From Flavobacterium daemonense (lineage in GTDB: Bacteria > Bacteroidota > Bacteroidia > Flavobacteriales > Flavobacteriaceae), in the NCBI RefSeq assembly GCF_007341385.1, contig NZ_VJYD01000018.1, forward strand, positions 1-64,000: a DNA stretch of 64,000 bases, in the 5' to 3' direction. Position 1 is the stretch's first letter, and every line of letters starts with the position of its first letter. Below are positions 51,691-59,951 of the stretch, piece after piece. The translations under genes were made by a program, and so were the position numbers. The notes beneath the pieces are model-generated. The model searched no databases. It was given only the letters and a program-made list of their open reading frames with translations, and had not been told where the DNA came from.

Positions 51691-51921
51691 TCATGGTTTG
51701 TAACTACTTCCTGTAGGCTGTAGTTTACAGTTCCCAAAGGTGTTTTTCTCCAGTGTTTGCCCTAATTCTTTAGTGGTGGCAATAAGTTTTTTTTCGGCAT
51801 CTTTATCGTTTGCAAAGTGTTTGTTTTGCGATTTTACCTGCAAAATATCTGTTTTATCAGCTTCTTCGTTGAATTTGCATTTTAGCGTTGCACCTTGAAC
51901 TACTACATGTTTTCTACTCAT
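51691..51921 (-). CDS. PAAR-like DUF4280 protein, C-terminally shortened
   Basis: A 76-residue protein starting MSRKHVVVQGATLKCKF with the DUF4280 core (VKSQNKHFANDKDAEKKLIATTKELGQTLEKNTFGNCKLQPTG). DUF4280 proteins are PAAR-like tips found next to effectors of contractile systems. The family usually has more than 100 residues, and an in-frame TGA cuts this one short (see the next segment). It has a good promoter at 51954-51984. It precedes the effector gene and is probably co-transcribed with it. Confidence 0.8.
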   Translation of the reverse strand: MSRKHVVVQGATLKCKFNEEADKTDILQVKSQNKHFANDKDAEKKLIATTKELGQTLEKNTFGNCKLQPTGSSYKP

Positions 51922-51953
51922 AATTTTTTATCCAAATTAATACAATTTTCTTA

Positions 51954-51984
51954 CAAAATTACAATTATAATATTTTTCTTTCAA
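51954..51984 (-). promoter_or_regulatory. promoter of the DUF4280-effector-immunity cassette
   Basis: On the minus strand TTG (51984-51982), a 20-nt spacer and TAATTTTG (51961-51954) form a full consensus match. The DUF4280 ATG is 33 nt downstream. Confidence 0.65.
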
Positions 51985-52002
51985 TTTATTTTGTTGCATA
52001 AA

Positions 52003-52035
52003 AAAAATCCATCTGTTTTATTTAGATGGATTTTT
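52003..52035 (-). terminator. terminator of the molybdenum oxidoreductase operon
   Basis: AAAAATCCATCT and AGATGGATTTTT pair around a 9-nt loop, 22 nt after the large-subunit stop. Confidence 0.85.
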
Positions 52036-52057
52036 AAATTTTATAATATATTATTTC

Positions 52058-54262
52058 TTAAACTTTCACAGTTTCTATAATCTTATCCAAGGTAATTGGT
52101 AAATCTCTAACTCGTTTTCCGGTTGCGTTAAAAACAGCATTTGCAATTGCAGGCGCCATTCCAACCAAAGCCGTTTCGCCAAGACCTTTTGTTCCCATTG
52201 GGTTGCTGACAGGATCTTTTTTATTAACGAAGAAAACCTCTTGTTTTTCAATATCCGCATTTACTGGAACATGATAATCAGCGAAATTATTATTTATTGG
52301 ACGCCCAAAACGATGGTCAATTTCCAACGCTTCCATCAATCCCATTCCGATGCCTCCTACTGCACCGCCATACATTTGTCCAGCCGATGTTTTTTGATTG
52401 ATAACTGTTCCGATATCGGCACAAGAAACCACGTGAGCCAATCGTATTTTTCCTAAATTCGGATTTACCAATACTTTTACAAAGTGGACTGAAAACGAAT
52501 AAATCGAATATTTTTTTGCTTCGTCATTTGCTTTTGACTGATTTTCGACTTCAAAATTTTCCGGTTTATTGGCACTCATTAATGTTGCTAATGAAACTGT
52601 TTTTGAACTGTCTTTTGTAGAAGATATTACACCATTTCCAAAAGTCAGATCTGTAATTGGAATACCTTTAAAAACAGGATTTTCAGCAGCCAATCCAATC
52701 ACTTTACTTACCAGCAAATTACAAGAATCATGAACAGCAGAGCCAACAGACGATGTTGTAGCCGATCCTCCTTGCGTAGGTCCTTTTGGCAATCCGCTTT
52801 TTCCCATTTCGATAATCACATTCTCAGCTGGCAAGCCTGTAATTTCAGCACCAATAGCCGTCATCATTGTTGCCGTTCCTGGCCCCATATCATTTACACT
52901 GCATTGCAAAACCAAATTACCGTCTGGCAAAAATTTTGCTTTTACAGCTGTCGCGCTTCGGTAACAGCCAAAAGTTCCTGTTCCCATTCCGTAACCCACA
53001 AGCCAGTTTCCTTCTTTAACAGAACCCGGTTCATTTTTACGGTTTTTCCAGCCAATGCGCTCCATTCCGCCCTCATAGCATTCTAAAAGATATTTACTGC
53101 TCCAAGGTTTGTTTTGTTCCAAATCTTTTTCGGCGTAATTTATTTTTCTGAATTCAATTGGATCCAGATTTAATTTATACGCCATTTCATCCATTGCACT
53201 TTCTAATGCAAATGAACCCGTTGCTTCCCCGGGACCGCGCATCCAAATTGGCGTGCAGGTATCCAAAGGCACAATTCTATATCGTGTTGAAACATTGGAA
53301 CAATCATAAATAAATCGGGACATATTTACGGTTCCTTCCATGAAATCTTCATAACTTGAAGTCATTGCAACCGCTTCATGCGTCAATCCGGTTAATTTTC
53401 CAGCTTTTGTGGCACCAAGCCCCATTTTCTGAATTGTATAAGGTCTGAAACCAACATTGGTAAACATTTGTTCACGATGCAAAACTAATTTTACAGGACG
53501 ATTTAACTTTTTTGCCCCAATTAATGCTGCAATTTCATAAGGCCAAGTATGCAATCCCATTCCGAATGCACCTCCAAGATATTCCGAAGTTACTTCAACA
53601 TCTGCTGGCGGAATTCCGAAAACTTCACCAACGCTTCTTCTTGTTCCCTCAACACCTTGACTTTTAGTATATAAAATTGGTTTATTTCCTTCCCATTTGG
53701 CAATAATATTAGCCAACTCCATTGGATTATGAACCTCGGTCGGAATCGTATATTCGGCTTCAAAAACAACCTCAGCATTTTTATAACCGTCATGTTCACC
53801 ACGATGGTAATCATTTCCTTTATCGGTTTCTACTTTTTTCTCTTTATCGGCCGCTTTTTTAAGTTCAGTCGAATGTTCTTCTTTTATATATTCGGCCTTA
53901 ATTAAACTTTTCGCATATTGCATACGTTCAAAAGTATCGGCAATAACTAATGCAATCGGCTGATCATAATATAAAATTGAATCATCTTTAAAAATCTGCA
54001 ACGGCTGACCAAAATTATGTTTGTCTTTTGCTTTTTGATAGCCAACAGGTTTATCAACATTTAAATGCGTAATAACCGCCAAGACTCCCGGCGCCCACTC
54101 TGCTTTTTTAGTGTCGATAGCCTTAATTTTTCCTTTTGCAATCGTGCTTCCAACCAAACAGGCATAAACTACTCCAGGTGTTTTATATTCCGCCGAATAC
54201 GTTGCTGTTCCTGTTACTTTAGCAAATCCATCTACTCTATTTATATTACTTGTCTTGCTCAT
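52058..54262 (-). CDS. paoC: molybdopterin-binding subunit of periplasmic aldehyde oxidoreductase (PaoC-like)
   Basis: A 734-residue xanthine-oxidase-family catalytic subunit. Seen are the first half with DGFAKVTGTATYSAEY, molybdopterin contacts such as GGAFGMGLHTWPYE, GPGEATGSFALESAMDE and GTGTFGCYRSAT, QGGSATTSSVGSAVHD, and the catalytic Glu696 in KGLGETALVGMAP. Length and gene order match PaoC of E. coli. It should oxidise aldehydes or N-heterocycles at the Mo site, with electrons passed to the Fe-S and FAD subunits. It is the last of three genes; a 8-nt gap follows the FAD-subunit stop. The substrate is not decided by sequence. Confidence 0.92.
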   Translation of the reverse strand: MSKTSNINRVDGFAKVTGTATYSAEYKTPGVVYACLVGSTIAKGKIKAIDTKKAEWAPGVLAVITHLNVDKPVGYQKAKDKHNFGQPLQIFKDDSILYYDQPIALVIADTFERMQYAKSLIKAEYIKEEHSTELKKAADKEKKVETDKGNDYHRGEHDGYKNAEVVFEAEYTIPTEVHNPMELANIIAKWEGNKPILYTKSQGVEGTRRSVGEVFGIPPADVEVTSEYLGGAFGMGLHTWPYEIAALIGAKKLNRPVKLVLHREQMFTNVGFRPYTIQKMGLGATKAGKLTGLTHEAVAMTSSYEDFMEGTVNMSRFIYDCSNVSTRYRIVPLDTCTPIWMRGPGEATGSFALESAMDEMAYKLNLDPIEFRKINYAEKDLEQNKPWSSKYLLECYEGGMERIGWKNRKNEPGSVKEGNWLVGYGMGTGTFGCYRSATAVKAKFLPDGNLVLQCSVNDMGPGTATMMTAIGAEITGLPAENVIIEMGKSGLPKGPTQGGSATTSSVGSAVHDSCNLLVSKVIGLAAENPVFKGIPITDLTFGNGVISSTKDSSKTVSLATLMSANKPENFEVENQSKANDEAKKYSIYSFSVHFVKVLVNPNLGKIRLAHVVSCADIGTVINQKTSAGQMYGGAVGGIGMGLMEALEIDHRFGRPINNNFADYHVPVNADIEKQEVFFVNKKDPVSNPMGTKGLGETALVGMAPAIANAVFNATGKRVRDLPITLDKIIETVKV

Positions 54263-54270
54263 AATTCAAT

Positions 54271-55251
54271 TTATTTAGATGATGCTATAGTTAATGCTTC
54301 AACAATGGCATTTGGTGCCAAAGTCAATTTAAAATCATTATCTCCATAACTTTTTGCCCCTTTCATAGCCAAATTAGCAGCTTCCTTAAAAGTAGTTTCA
54401 GAAATGGTTTTTCCTTTCAAAAAATCCTCAGATTCAGTTAATCGCCAAGGTTTGTGTGCTACACCGCCCATTGCAAGGCGTGCATTCACGATTGTATTAT
54501 TTTGAATATCCAAAGCGGCAGCAACAGAAACCAATGCAAAAGCATAACTACTTCGGTCACGAACTTTTAAATAATGCACATTTTTTGTGAAATTATTGTC
54601 CGGAATTTCAACAGAAGTAATTAATTCTTTATCCAGAAGTGTATTGTCTTTTTCTGGCGTATTTCCAGGCAGACGATGAAAATCAGAAAATTTAATTTGT
54701 CTTTTTCCTTTTGGCCCTTCAACCAAAACTGTAGCGTCTAACGCCGCCAAAGCCACACACATATCGCTCGGGTGAACAGCAATACAGCTTTCAGAAGCCC
54801 CAAAAATTGCGTGCATTCTGTTTGAACCGCCAATAGCGCCGCAACCGCTTTTAGGAGCTCTTTTGTTGCAAGGCATATCGGTATTATAAAAATAAGAGCA
54901 ACGCGTTTTTTGCAGCATATTACCGCCAACAGTTGCCATATGTCGTATTTGTTGAGAGGCGCCAGCCGCTAAAGCCAATGCCAACAAAGGATGTTTTTCT
55001 TTTATAGAAGTATCTTCGGCAACTTGACTGTTTTTTGCCAAAGCGCCAATCGAAACTTTTCCGTTTAAAAATTCGATTTTCTTTAAATCTAAAGCAGTAA
55101 TGTCAACCAATTTATCTGGAGCCACGACATTTTTTTTCATTAAATCAACCAGATTGGTTCCGCCGGCAATAAATTTAGCAGATGATTCTTTACTAATGCT
55201 TGTAACCGCCGAGGCCGATGACAAGGCTCTAATTATCTGAAAGTTTTTCAT
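54271..55251 (-). CDS. paoB: FAD-binding subunit of the oxidoreductase (PaoB-like)
   Basis: A 326-residue subunit. KFIAGGTNLVDLMKKNV is the FAD pyrophosphate-binding region and MATVGGNMLQ the second. An insertion with Cys118, Cys128, Cys137 and Cys156 (TRCSYFYNTDMPCNK, SGCGAIGG, GASESC) fits the extra [4Fe-4S] cluster known in PaoB and HcrB, which ordinary xanthine dehydrogenases lack. It overlaps the 2Fe-2S gene by 4 nt (ATGA type) and is 8 nt from the catalytic subunit gene. Confidence 0.9.
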   Translation of the reverse strand: MKNFQIIRALSSASAVTSISKESSAKFIAGGTNLVDLMKKNVVAPDKLVDITALDLKKIEFLNGKVSIGALAKNSQVAEDTSIKEKHPLLALALAAGASQQIRHMATVGGNMLQKTRCSYFYNTDMPCNKRAPKSGCGAIGGSNRMHAIFGASESCIAVHPSDMCVALAALDATVLVEGPKGKRQIKFSDFHRLPGNTPEKDNTLLDKELITSVEIPDNNFTKNVHYLKVRDRSSYAFALVSVAAALDIQNNTIVNARLAMGGVAHKPWRLTESEDFLKGKTISETTFKEAANLAMKGAKSYGDNDFKLTLAPNAIVEALTIASSK

Positions 55252-55886
55252 ATTTCCTTCCCTCCTTCCTTAACTTCAGTAATTGCATCGACTATATTGT
55301 GATAAGCGCCACACCTGCAGATATTGCCGCTCATGTATTCTCTAATTTCTTCTCTGCTGTTGGCATGGCCTTCTTTTATGCAGGCAATTCCGGATATGAT
55401 TTGTCCCGGAGTGCAATAACCACATTGAAAACCATCATTTTTGATAAAAGCTTCCTGCATTGGGTGCAGTTTTTTTCCTTTCGAAAGTCCTTCGATTGTT
55501 GTTACCTGCGCATTTTGCTGCATGGTAGCTAAAGTCAGGCAAGACAAAATTCGGGTTCCGTTTACATGAACGGTACACGCGCCGCATTGCCCGTGATCAC
55601 AGCCTTTTTTAGTTCCTGTGAGCTGCAATTGTTCTCGCAATAAATCAAGAAGCGTAGTTCTTGGTTCGATGTTAAGATTGTGTTTTTTTCCGTTTACTTC
55701 AATAGAAAGTGGTACTGTCTCTAAATATTCGGCGATTTTTTCATCCCATTTTTTCTCTGAAGCCATTACCAATGAGGGCGGCGCCAAAGCAAGAGCGGTA
55801 AAAAGCCCCGATTTTTTTATAAAGTCCCGACGAGAATTTGCATCTTCATTCGCTGCCTTATTCTCATTTGTTTTTTTAGAAGCCAT
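55248..55886 (-). CDS. paoA: 2Fe-2S subunit of the oxidoreductase with Tat signal (PaoA-like)
   Basis: A 212-residue subunit. The Tat signal NSRRDFIKKSGLFTALALAPPSLVMAS suggests that the folded complex is exported to the periplasm, with the other two subunits carried along. Ligands of the plant-type cluster are Cys96, Cys101, Cys104 and Cys116 (GCDHGQCGACTV), and those of the second cluster Cys155, Cys158, Cys190 and Cys192 (CGYCTPGQ, CRCG). First gene of the operon. It transfers electrons between the Mo site and FAD. Confidence 0.93.
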   Translation of the reverse strand: MASKKTNENKAANEDANSRRDFIKKSGLFTALALAPPSLVMASEKKWDEKIAEYLETVPLSIEVNGKKHNLNIEPRTTLLDLLREQLQLTGTKKGCDHGQCGACTVHVNGTRILSCLTLATMQQNAQVTTIEGLSKGKKLHPMQEAFIKNDGFQCGYCTPGQIISGIACIKEGHANSREEIREYMSGNICRCGAYHNIVDAITEVKEGGKEI

Positions 55887-56005
55887 TCAGTCTATTTTTA
55901 AATTAGGAAAACACCCTTATCATCCTAACAAATTTAACAATCTTAGAGAACAAAAAATTATAAAATTCAAACATTAGCTTTATTTAGAATAATTACAATT
56001 TCTAT

Positions 56006-56314
56006 TTTAACGCAAAGGACGCAAGGTTTTTTTATATTCGTTGTGTATAGCAAACGCAAAGAACACAAAGCTTTATCAATTCTAGCTTTGCGTTCTTTGC
56101 GGTAATCTAGATTACTAACTTTAAAAAAAATCTTTGTGCGCTTTGCGTTAAAAAAACCATACCACTTTTTTAAACGCAAAGAACGCAAGTTTTTTTTATC
56201 TTTCATGTGTAAAGCAAGCGCAAAGAACGCAAAGCTTTATCAATTCCAGCTTTGCGAATTGCGTTTATTTAGCATAACGAAGATCAAAAAAACTTGCGTG
56301 CTTTGCGGTTAAAA
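56006..56314. repeat. family B nested palindromes, two tandem copies
   Basis: Copy one (about 56006-56152) and copy two (about 56167-56314) each have arms built of AACGCAAAG and CTTTGCG units, with inner GCAAAGAAC...CAAAGCTTTATCAATTC motifs common to both. They fill most of the gap between the divergent oxidoreductase and cysteine desulfurase genes. The rest of 55887-56365 shows nothing else clear. Confidence 0.75.
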
Positions 56315-56365
56315 AAAAGATATAGCAGGTTTATTTTTTTATTTTTACAAAATCAACTCAAAAGT

Positions 56366-57502
56366 ATGTCTCAACAACAAATCATTTATCTCGATAATAA
56401 CGCCACAACCCGTGTTGATGAACGAGTTTTGAATGCTATGCTTCCATATTTTTCGGATATTTATGCAAATGCTTCAAGTAGTCATATTGCTGGTTTGACG
56501 GTAAATGAAGCAGTTGAAAATGCTGCTTGGCAAACCGCAAATCTCATTGGCGCGAAGGAAGACGAAATCATTTTTACATCAGGCGCGACAGAATCTATTA
56601 ATCTCGCCATTAAAGGTTTAGCAAATCAAGAACGCAAACATATCATCACGATTTCAACCGAACATAAAGCAGTTTTAAAAACCTGTGAATTCATGGAATC
56701 TTTTGATTTTGAGGTTACGTATTTGCCTGTCACTTCAAGTGGATTTTTAGATCTTTCTGTTTTAAAAAAAGCAATAACTGATGAAACGCTCTTAGTTTGC
56801 GTTATGATGACGAATAATGAAACAGGCGTTCAACAAAATATAACAGCGATTTCTGAAATTGCTCACGCTAAAAATGCACTTTTCATGAGTGATGCAACGC
56901 AGTCTGTCGGGAAAATTCCAGTTGATGTTACTTCGCTTGGAATTGATCTTTTGCCTTTTTCGGCACATAAATTTTATGGTCCAAAAGGCATTGGCGCGCT
57001 TTATATTTCGGCGAAAGCCAAAATCAAACTGACTCCGCAAATTCATGGAGGCAACCAACAGCGAAAATTACGAAGCGGCACGCTCAATGTTCCCGGAATT
57101 ATTGGTTTAGGCAAAGCGAGTGAAATTGCGCTTAACGAAATGAAAAGCGACGAAGAAGAGATTTCAAAATTGAGAGATCAACTCGAAAAAGGTTTGCTTC
57201 AATTTGAAGGTTCTTTTGTAAACGGAGCAATTTCTGAAAGAATTTACAATACTACAAATATCTGTTTTCCGGGTGTTAATTCTGAAACATTGATTATTGC
57301 TTTACAGCATATTGCAGTTTCAAATGGCTCGTCTTGTTCAGCGGTAACTTCTGAACCTTCACATGTTTTAAAAGCTTTAGGATTGTCTGATGAAAATGCT
57401 TTGAGTTCGATTCGTTTTAGCTTGGGAAAATTTACAACTTCTGAAGAAATCGAAGAAACTATTGAGCGCGTTCTGGCTTTAGTTCGACAATTACGTCAAT
57501 AG
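56366..57502 (+). CDS. cysteine desulfurase (IscS/NifS-like), probably for molybdenum-cofactor sulfuration
   Basis: A 378-residue PLP enzyme. Start MSQQQIIYLDNNATTRVDERV is set at 56366; 24 extra in-frame codons upstream cross the repeat. PLP-binding segments are FTSGATESINLAIKG, MMTNNETGVQ, SDATQSVGK and SAHKFYGPKGIGA (Schiff-base Lys), and the catalytic loop Cys lies in SNGSSCSAV. It would move sulfur from cysteine. Its place beside the oxidoreductase and xdhC-type genes fits supply of the terminal sulfur to the Mo cofactor rather than Fe-S assembly. Confidence 0.9.
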   Translation: MSQQQIIYLDNNATTRVDERVLNAMLPYFSDIYANASSSHIAGLTVNEAVENAAWQTANLIGAKEDEIIFTSGATESINLAIKGLANQERKHIITISTEHKAVLKTCEFMESFDFEVTYLPVTSSGFLDLSVLKKAITDETLLVCVMMTNNETGVQQNITAISEIAHAKNALFMSDATQSVGKIPVDVTSLGIDLLPFSAHKFYGPKGIGALYISAKAKIKLTPQIHGGNQQRKLRSGTLNVPGIIGLGKASEIALNEMKSDEEEISKLRDQLEKGLLQFEGSFVNGAISERIYNTTNICFPGVNSETLIIALQHIAVSNGSSCSAVTSEPSHVLKALGLSDENALSSIRFSLGKFTTSEEIEETIERVLALVRQLRQ

Positions 57503-57542
57503 ATTTATTGCCACAAAGTTTTTTTTTACAAAGATGAAAAAC

Positions 57543-57590
57543 TTAGAGCCTTAGCAACTTAGAGCCTTAGCAACTTAGAATCTTAGCAAC
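57543..57590 (+). repeat. three tandem copies of a 16-bp unit
   Basis: TTAGAGCCTTAGCAAC occurs at 57543-57558 and 57559-57574, then with two changes at 57575-57590. It is in the 88-bp gap between convergent genes and ends at the stop codon of the minus-strand gene. Confidence 0.7.
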
Positions 57591-58193
57591 TTAAAACTCA
57601 GACATCAATTTATTGTAATCCTCTTCAGTATCAATATCAATATTTCCTTTTTCGAATAAAACCGAAGCAACATCATCAGAAAATCTATTGATTATTTTTT
57701 TTGCTCCTTCTTGACCTTTTAATTCCAATAATTCGGTGAAATATTTTTTATTGAAAAGCACTGGAGTTCCAAGCGTTTCAGAATAAGCAGAAGCAACAAT
57801 TCCTTTTCCGGTTTTATAATGTTCTTCAATCAGGTTTTCAAAAATTAAACTTGAAACATACGGCTGGTCGCAGACTGCAAAAATGCAATTTTCGGTTTCT
57901 GGATATAAGTCTATTAGTTTTTTAAGTCCGTAAACAATAGAAGACGACATTCCGGATTCCCATTCTGGATTAAAAACAATCTTAATTCTTGACGGATCAA
58001 GTTCTTCTTCTATCAATTGATTATTTGCACCAGTAACGACAATTATTTTTAAGTCATGAACCAAGGAAGCTTCAGCAATTGTATTTTTAAGAAGCGTTGA
58101 ATCTTTATAACCCAAAAGTTGTTTGGGCTGTCCTAATCGAGATGAATTTCCTGCCGCCAAGATTACAATGCCGGTTTTATTTTTAGATTCCAT
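57591..58193 (-). CDS. MobA/MocA-like nucleotidyltransferase for molybdenum cofactor
   Basis: A 200-residue nucleotidyltransferase. VILAAGNSSRLGQPKQLLGYKDSTLLKN is the NTP-binding start of the MobA-like family, and VCDQPYVSS the metal-site segment. It may attach CMP (MocA type) or GMP to molybdopterin. PaoABC-type enzymes use the cytosine form, so MocA is more likely by context. It overlaps the xdhC gene by 11 nt. Confidence 0.85.
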   Translation of the reverse strand: MESKNKTGIVILAAGNSSRLGQPKQLLGYKDSTLLKNTIAEASLVHDLKIIVVTGANNQLIEEELDPSRIKIVFNPEWESGMSSSIVYGLKKLIDLYPETENCIFAVCDQPYVSSLIFENLIEEHYKTGKGIVASAYSETLGTPVLFNKKYFTELLELKGQEGAKKIINRFSDDVASVLFEKGNIDIDTEEDYNKLMSEF

Positions 58194-59307
58194 AATGAAT
58201 TTCGTCGTGAATTTTTCCCGACTTGTATTTTAAAGAAGTTCCTGTTTTAGCCGATTCAAAAGCCTTTATTTCCGCAACAATTGATAACGCAATTTCTTCT
58301 GAAGTTTCGGAGCCAATATCAAGCCCAACCGGACTGTGAATTCTATTTAACTGCTCTTCATTCAACGTAATTCCCTCCATTTGAAGATCATCCAGCATTC
58401 TATTAAATTTTGATTTTGGACCTAGAATTCCGATGTAACGGCAATCTGTATCCAATAATAATTTCAAAACAGCCAAATCATATTTATAATTGTGCGTCAT
58501 TAAAACAAAATACGTTTGATCGTCAATCGTAATCGAATTCAAAAAATCTTCTTGTTTTACGGCCAAAACCTGACTCGCTTCTGGAAAACGTTTTTTAGTT
58601 GCGTGTGTGCTTCGGCCTTCGCCAATAGTAACTTCCCAGCCAAGCAAAGCGCTCATTTTTACGATTGGCTGAACGTCATTTCCAGCTCCCGCAATGACTA
58701 ACGAAATCGGCGGATTTACATATTCAATCAAGGCTTCGTCTTCTGGATTTTCCTGAAGTTTTTTTACAGCCGATTTTTTGGTCAGAAGCACTTCTTTAGC
58801 ATCCGAAATTAAATTCAAAGCATTATTGTTATGATGTAAAACCGGACTGTCTTTTCTAAAAAACAAGCTCGTTCCTATTTGTGGCGCTCCTCTTTTTAAA
58901 GAAAAAATCGTAATAATTACGGCTTCTTTTCTATCTGCTTTTAATTGTTTTAAAAGCTGAATAGGATTATTTTCTAATTCATTGTCAATGTATTCAAACA
59001 AAATATGAACAATTCCGTTACATCCCAGCTGAAGACCAATTTCGGCGTCGTCTTCATTGCTGGTATTATAAGTAACTAATTTATTTTGTTTTTGATTGAT
59101 GGAAAGAAGCGCTTTTCGGAGCGCATCGCCTTCAAGACACCCTCCACTTATTGCTCCAGTCAGCAAACCGTCTTCGGTCACGAGCATTCGCGCGCCGGGC
59201 TGTCTGTATGAAGAGCCTTCGACTTTGACAACTGTTGCCAGAGCTGTCTTTTTACCTGCTGTTTTTGCTTCTGAATATGCTTGTAGAATTTGGCTGATTT
59301 CCTTCAT
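58183..59307 (-). CDS. XdhC/PaoD-like molybdenum cofactor maturation chaperone
   Basis: A protein of 374 residues. N-terminal XdhC/CoxI domain (AKTAGKKTALATVVKVEGSSYRQPGARMLVTEDGLLTGAISGGCLEGD) and C-terminal Rossmann-type XdhC domain (VIAGAGNDVQPIVKMSALLGW, YFVLMTHNYKYDLAVLKLLL, YIGILGPKSKFNRML, VGLDIGSETSEEIALSIVAEI). Members bind the Mo cofactor, help its sulfuration and hand it to the target enzyme. An upstream TTG in the frame is less likely than the ATG at 59307. It starts the two-gene unit with the nucleotidyltransferase. Confidence 0.9.
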   Translation of the reverse strand: MKEISQILQAYSEAKTAGKKTALATVVKVEGSSYRQPGARMLVTEDGLLTGAISGGCLEGDALRKALLSINQKQNKLVTYNTSNEDDAEIGLQLGCNGIVHILFEYIDNELENNPIQLLKQLKADRKEAVIITIFSLKRGAPQIGTSLFFRKDSPVLHHNNNALNLISDAKEVLLTKKSAVKKLQENPEDEALIEYVNPPISLVIAGAGNDVQPIVKMSALLGWEVTIGEGRSTHATKKRFPEASQVLAVKQEDFLNSITIDDQTYFVLMTHNYKYDLAVLKLLLDTDCRYIGILGPKSKFNRMLDDLQMEGITLNEEQLNRIHSPVGLDIGSETSEEIALSIVAEIKAFESAKTGTSLKYKSGKIHDEIHYGI

Positions 59308-59530
59308 AAAATAATAATTAACCAGCAAAACAAACTTCTGATGATTCTTTGACTGTCTAAAATTAAAAAATATTATAAAATTAAGCGTTGGAAAATCATT
59401 TAAGTTTAAAAAATGAGTGCGTATTTAACAATATCGAAACAATTATTTTTTCTAGCAATATCATTTATATCTCGAAGTTTTGTATTTTTATCTGTAGCAA
59501 AATAAATTAGTTAACTTAAAAATAAACTGC

Positions 59531-59863
59531 ATGGGAAAATTTGTAATTACTAAAAGAGCCAACGGAGAATTTCAATTCAATTTAAAAGCCGGAAATGGAC
59601 AAACGATTTTAACAAGTGAAGGTTATACTACTAAAGCTGCTTGCACGAACGGAATCGAATCTGTGAAAACAAATTCGCAAGATGATGGCCGTTTTGACAG
59701 AAAAGAGTCAAGCAATGGCAAACCGTATTTCAATTTAAAAGCCAGCAACGGACAAATTATTGGATCAAGCGAAATGTACGAAAGTGTTGCCGCTAGAGAA
59801 AACGGAATCGAATCTGTAAAGAAAAATGCTCCTGATGCTGAAACTGACGATCAGACGGCTTAA
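59531..59863 (+). CDS. YegP-like protein with two DUF1508 repeats
   Basis: A 110-residue protein made of two similar halves. MGKFVITKRANGEFQFNLKAGNGQTILTSEGYTTKAACTNGIESVKTN (1-48) is followed by a match, RFDRKESSNGKPYFNLKASNGQIIGSSEMYESVAARENGIESVKKN (53-98). This is the tandem DUF1508 layout of E. coli YegP. Function unknown; relatives are small soluble proteins. A short acidic tail ends the protein. Monocistronic with a bidirectional terminator. Confidence 0.92.
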   Translation: MGKFVITKRANGEFQFNLKAGNGQTILTSEGYTTKAACTNGIESVKTNSQDDGRFDRKESSNGKPYFNLKASNGQIIGSSEMYESVAARENGIESVKKNAPDAETDDQTA

Positions 59864-59883
59864 GGCTTATTATTTATAAATAA

Positions 59884-59920
59884 AAAAAGCTGTTTCTAAT
59901 TATTTTAGAAACAGCTTTTT
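59884..59920. terminator. bidirectional terminator between YegP-like and GH51 genes
   Basis: AAAAAGCTGTTTCTAA and TTAGAAACAGCTTTTT, perfect 16-bp arms around a 5-nt loop, with T-runs on both strands. Confidence 0.9.
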
Positions 59921-59951
59921 TATTGTCCTTAAAACTACTTCTAAAAGCAAT

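Noticed and set aside
51691..51693. Selenocysteine recoding of the TGA in the DUF4280 gene
   Set aside because: A Cys-to-TGA position is suggestive, but no stem-loop typical of a selenocysteine insertion element was recognised right after the codon and no Sec genes are in the window. Nonsense mutation or sequence error is simpler.
56294..56365. N-terminal extension of the cysteine desulfurase
   Set aside because: The 24 extra codons lie in family B repeat sequence; the ATG at 56366 gives the normal protein start.
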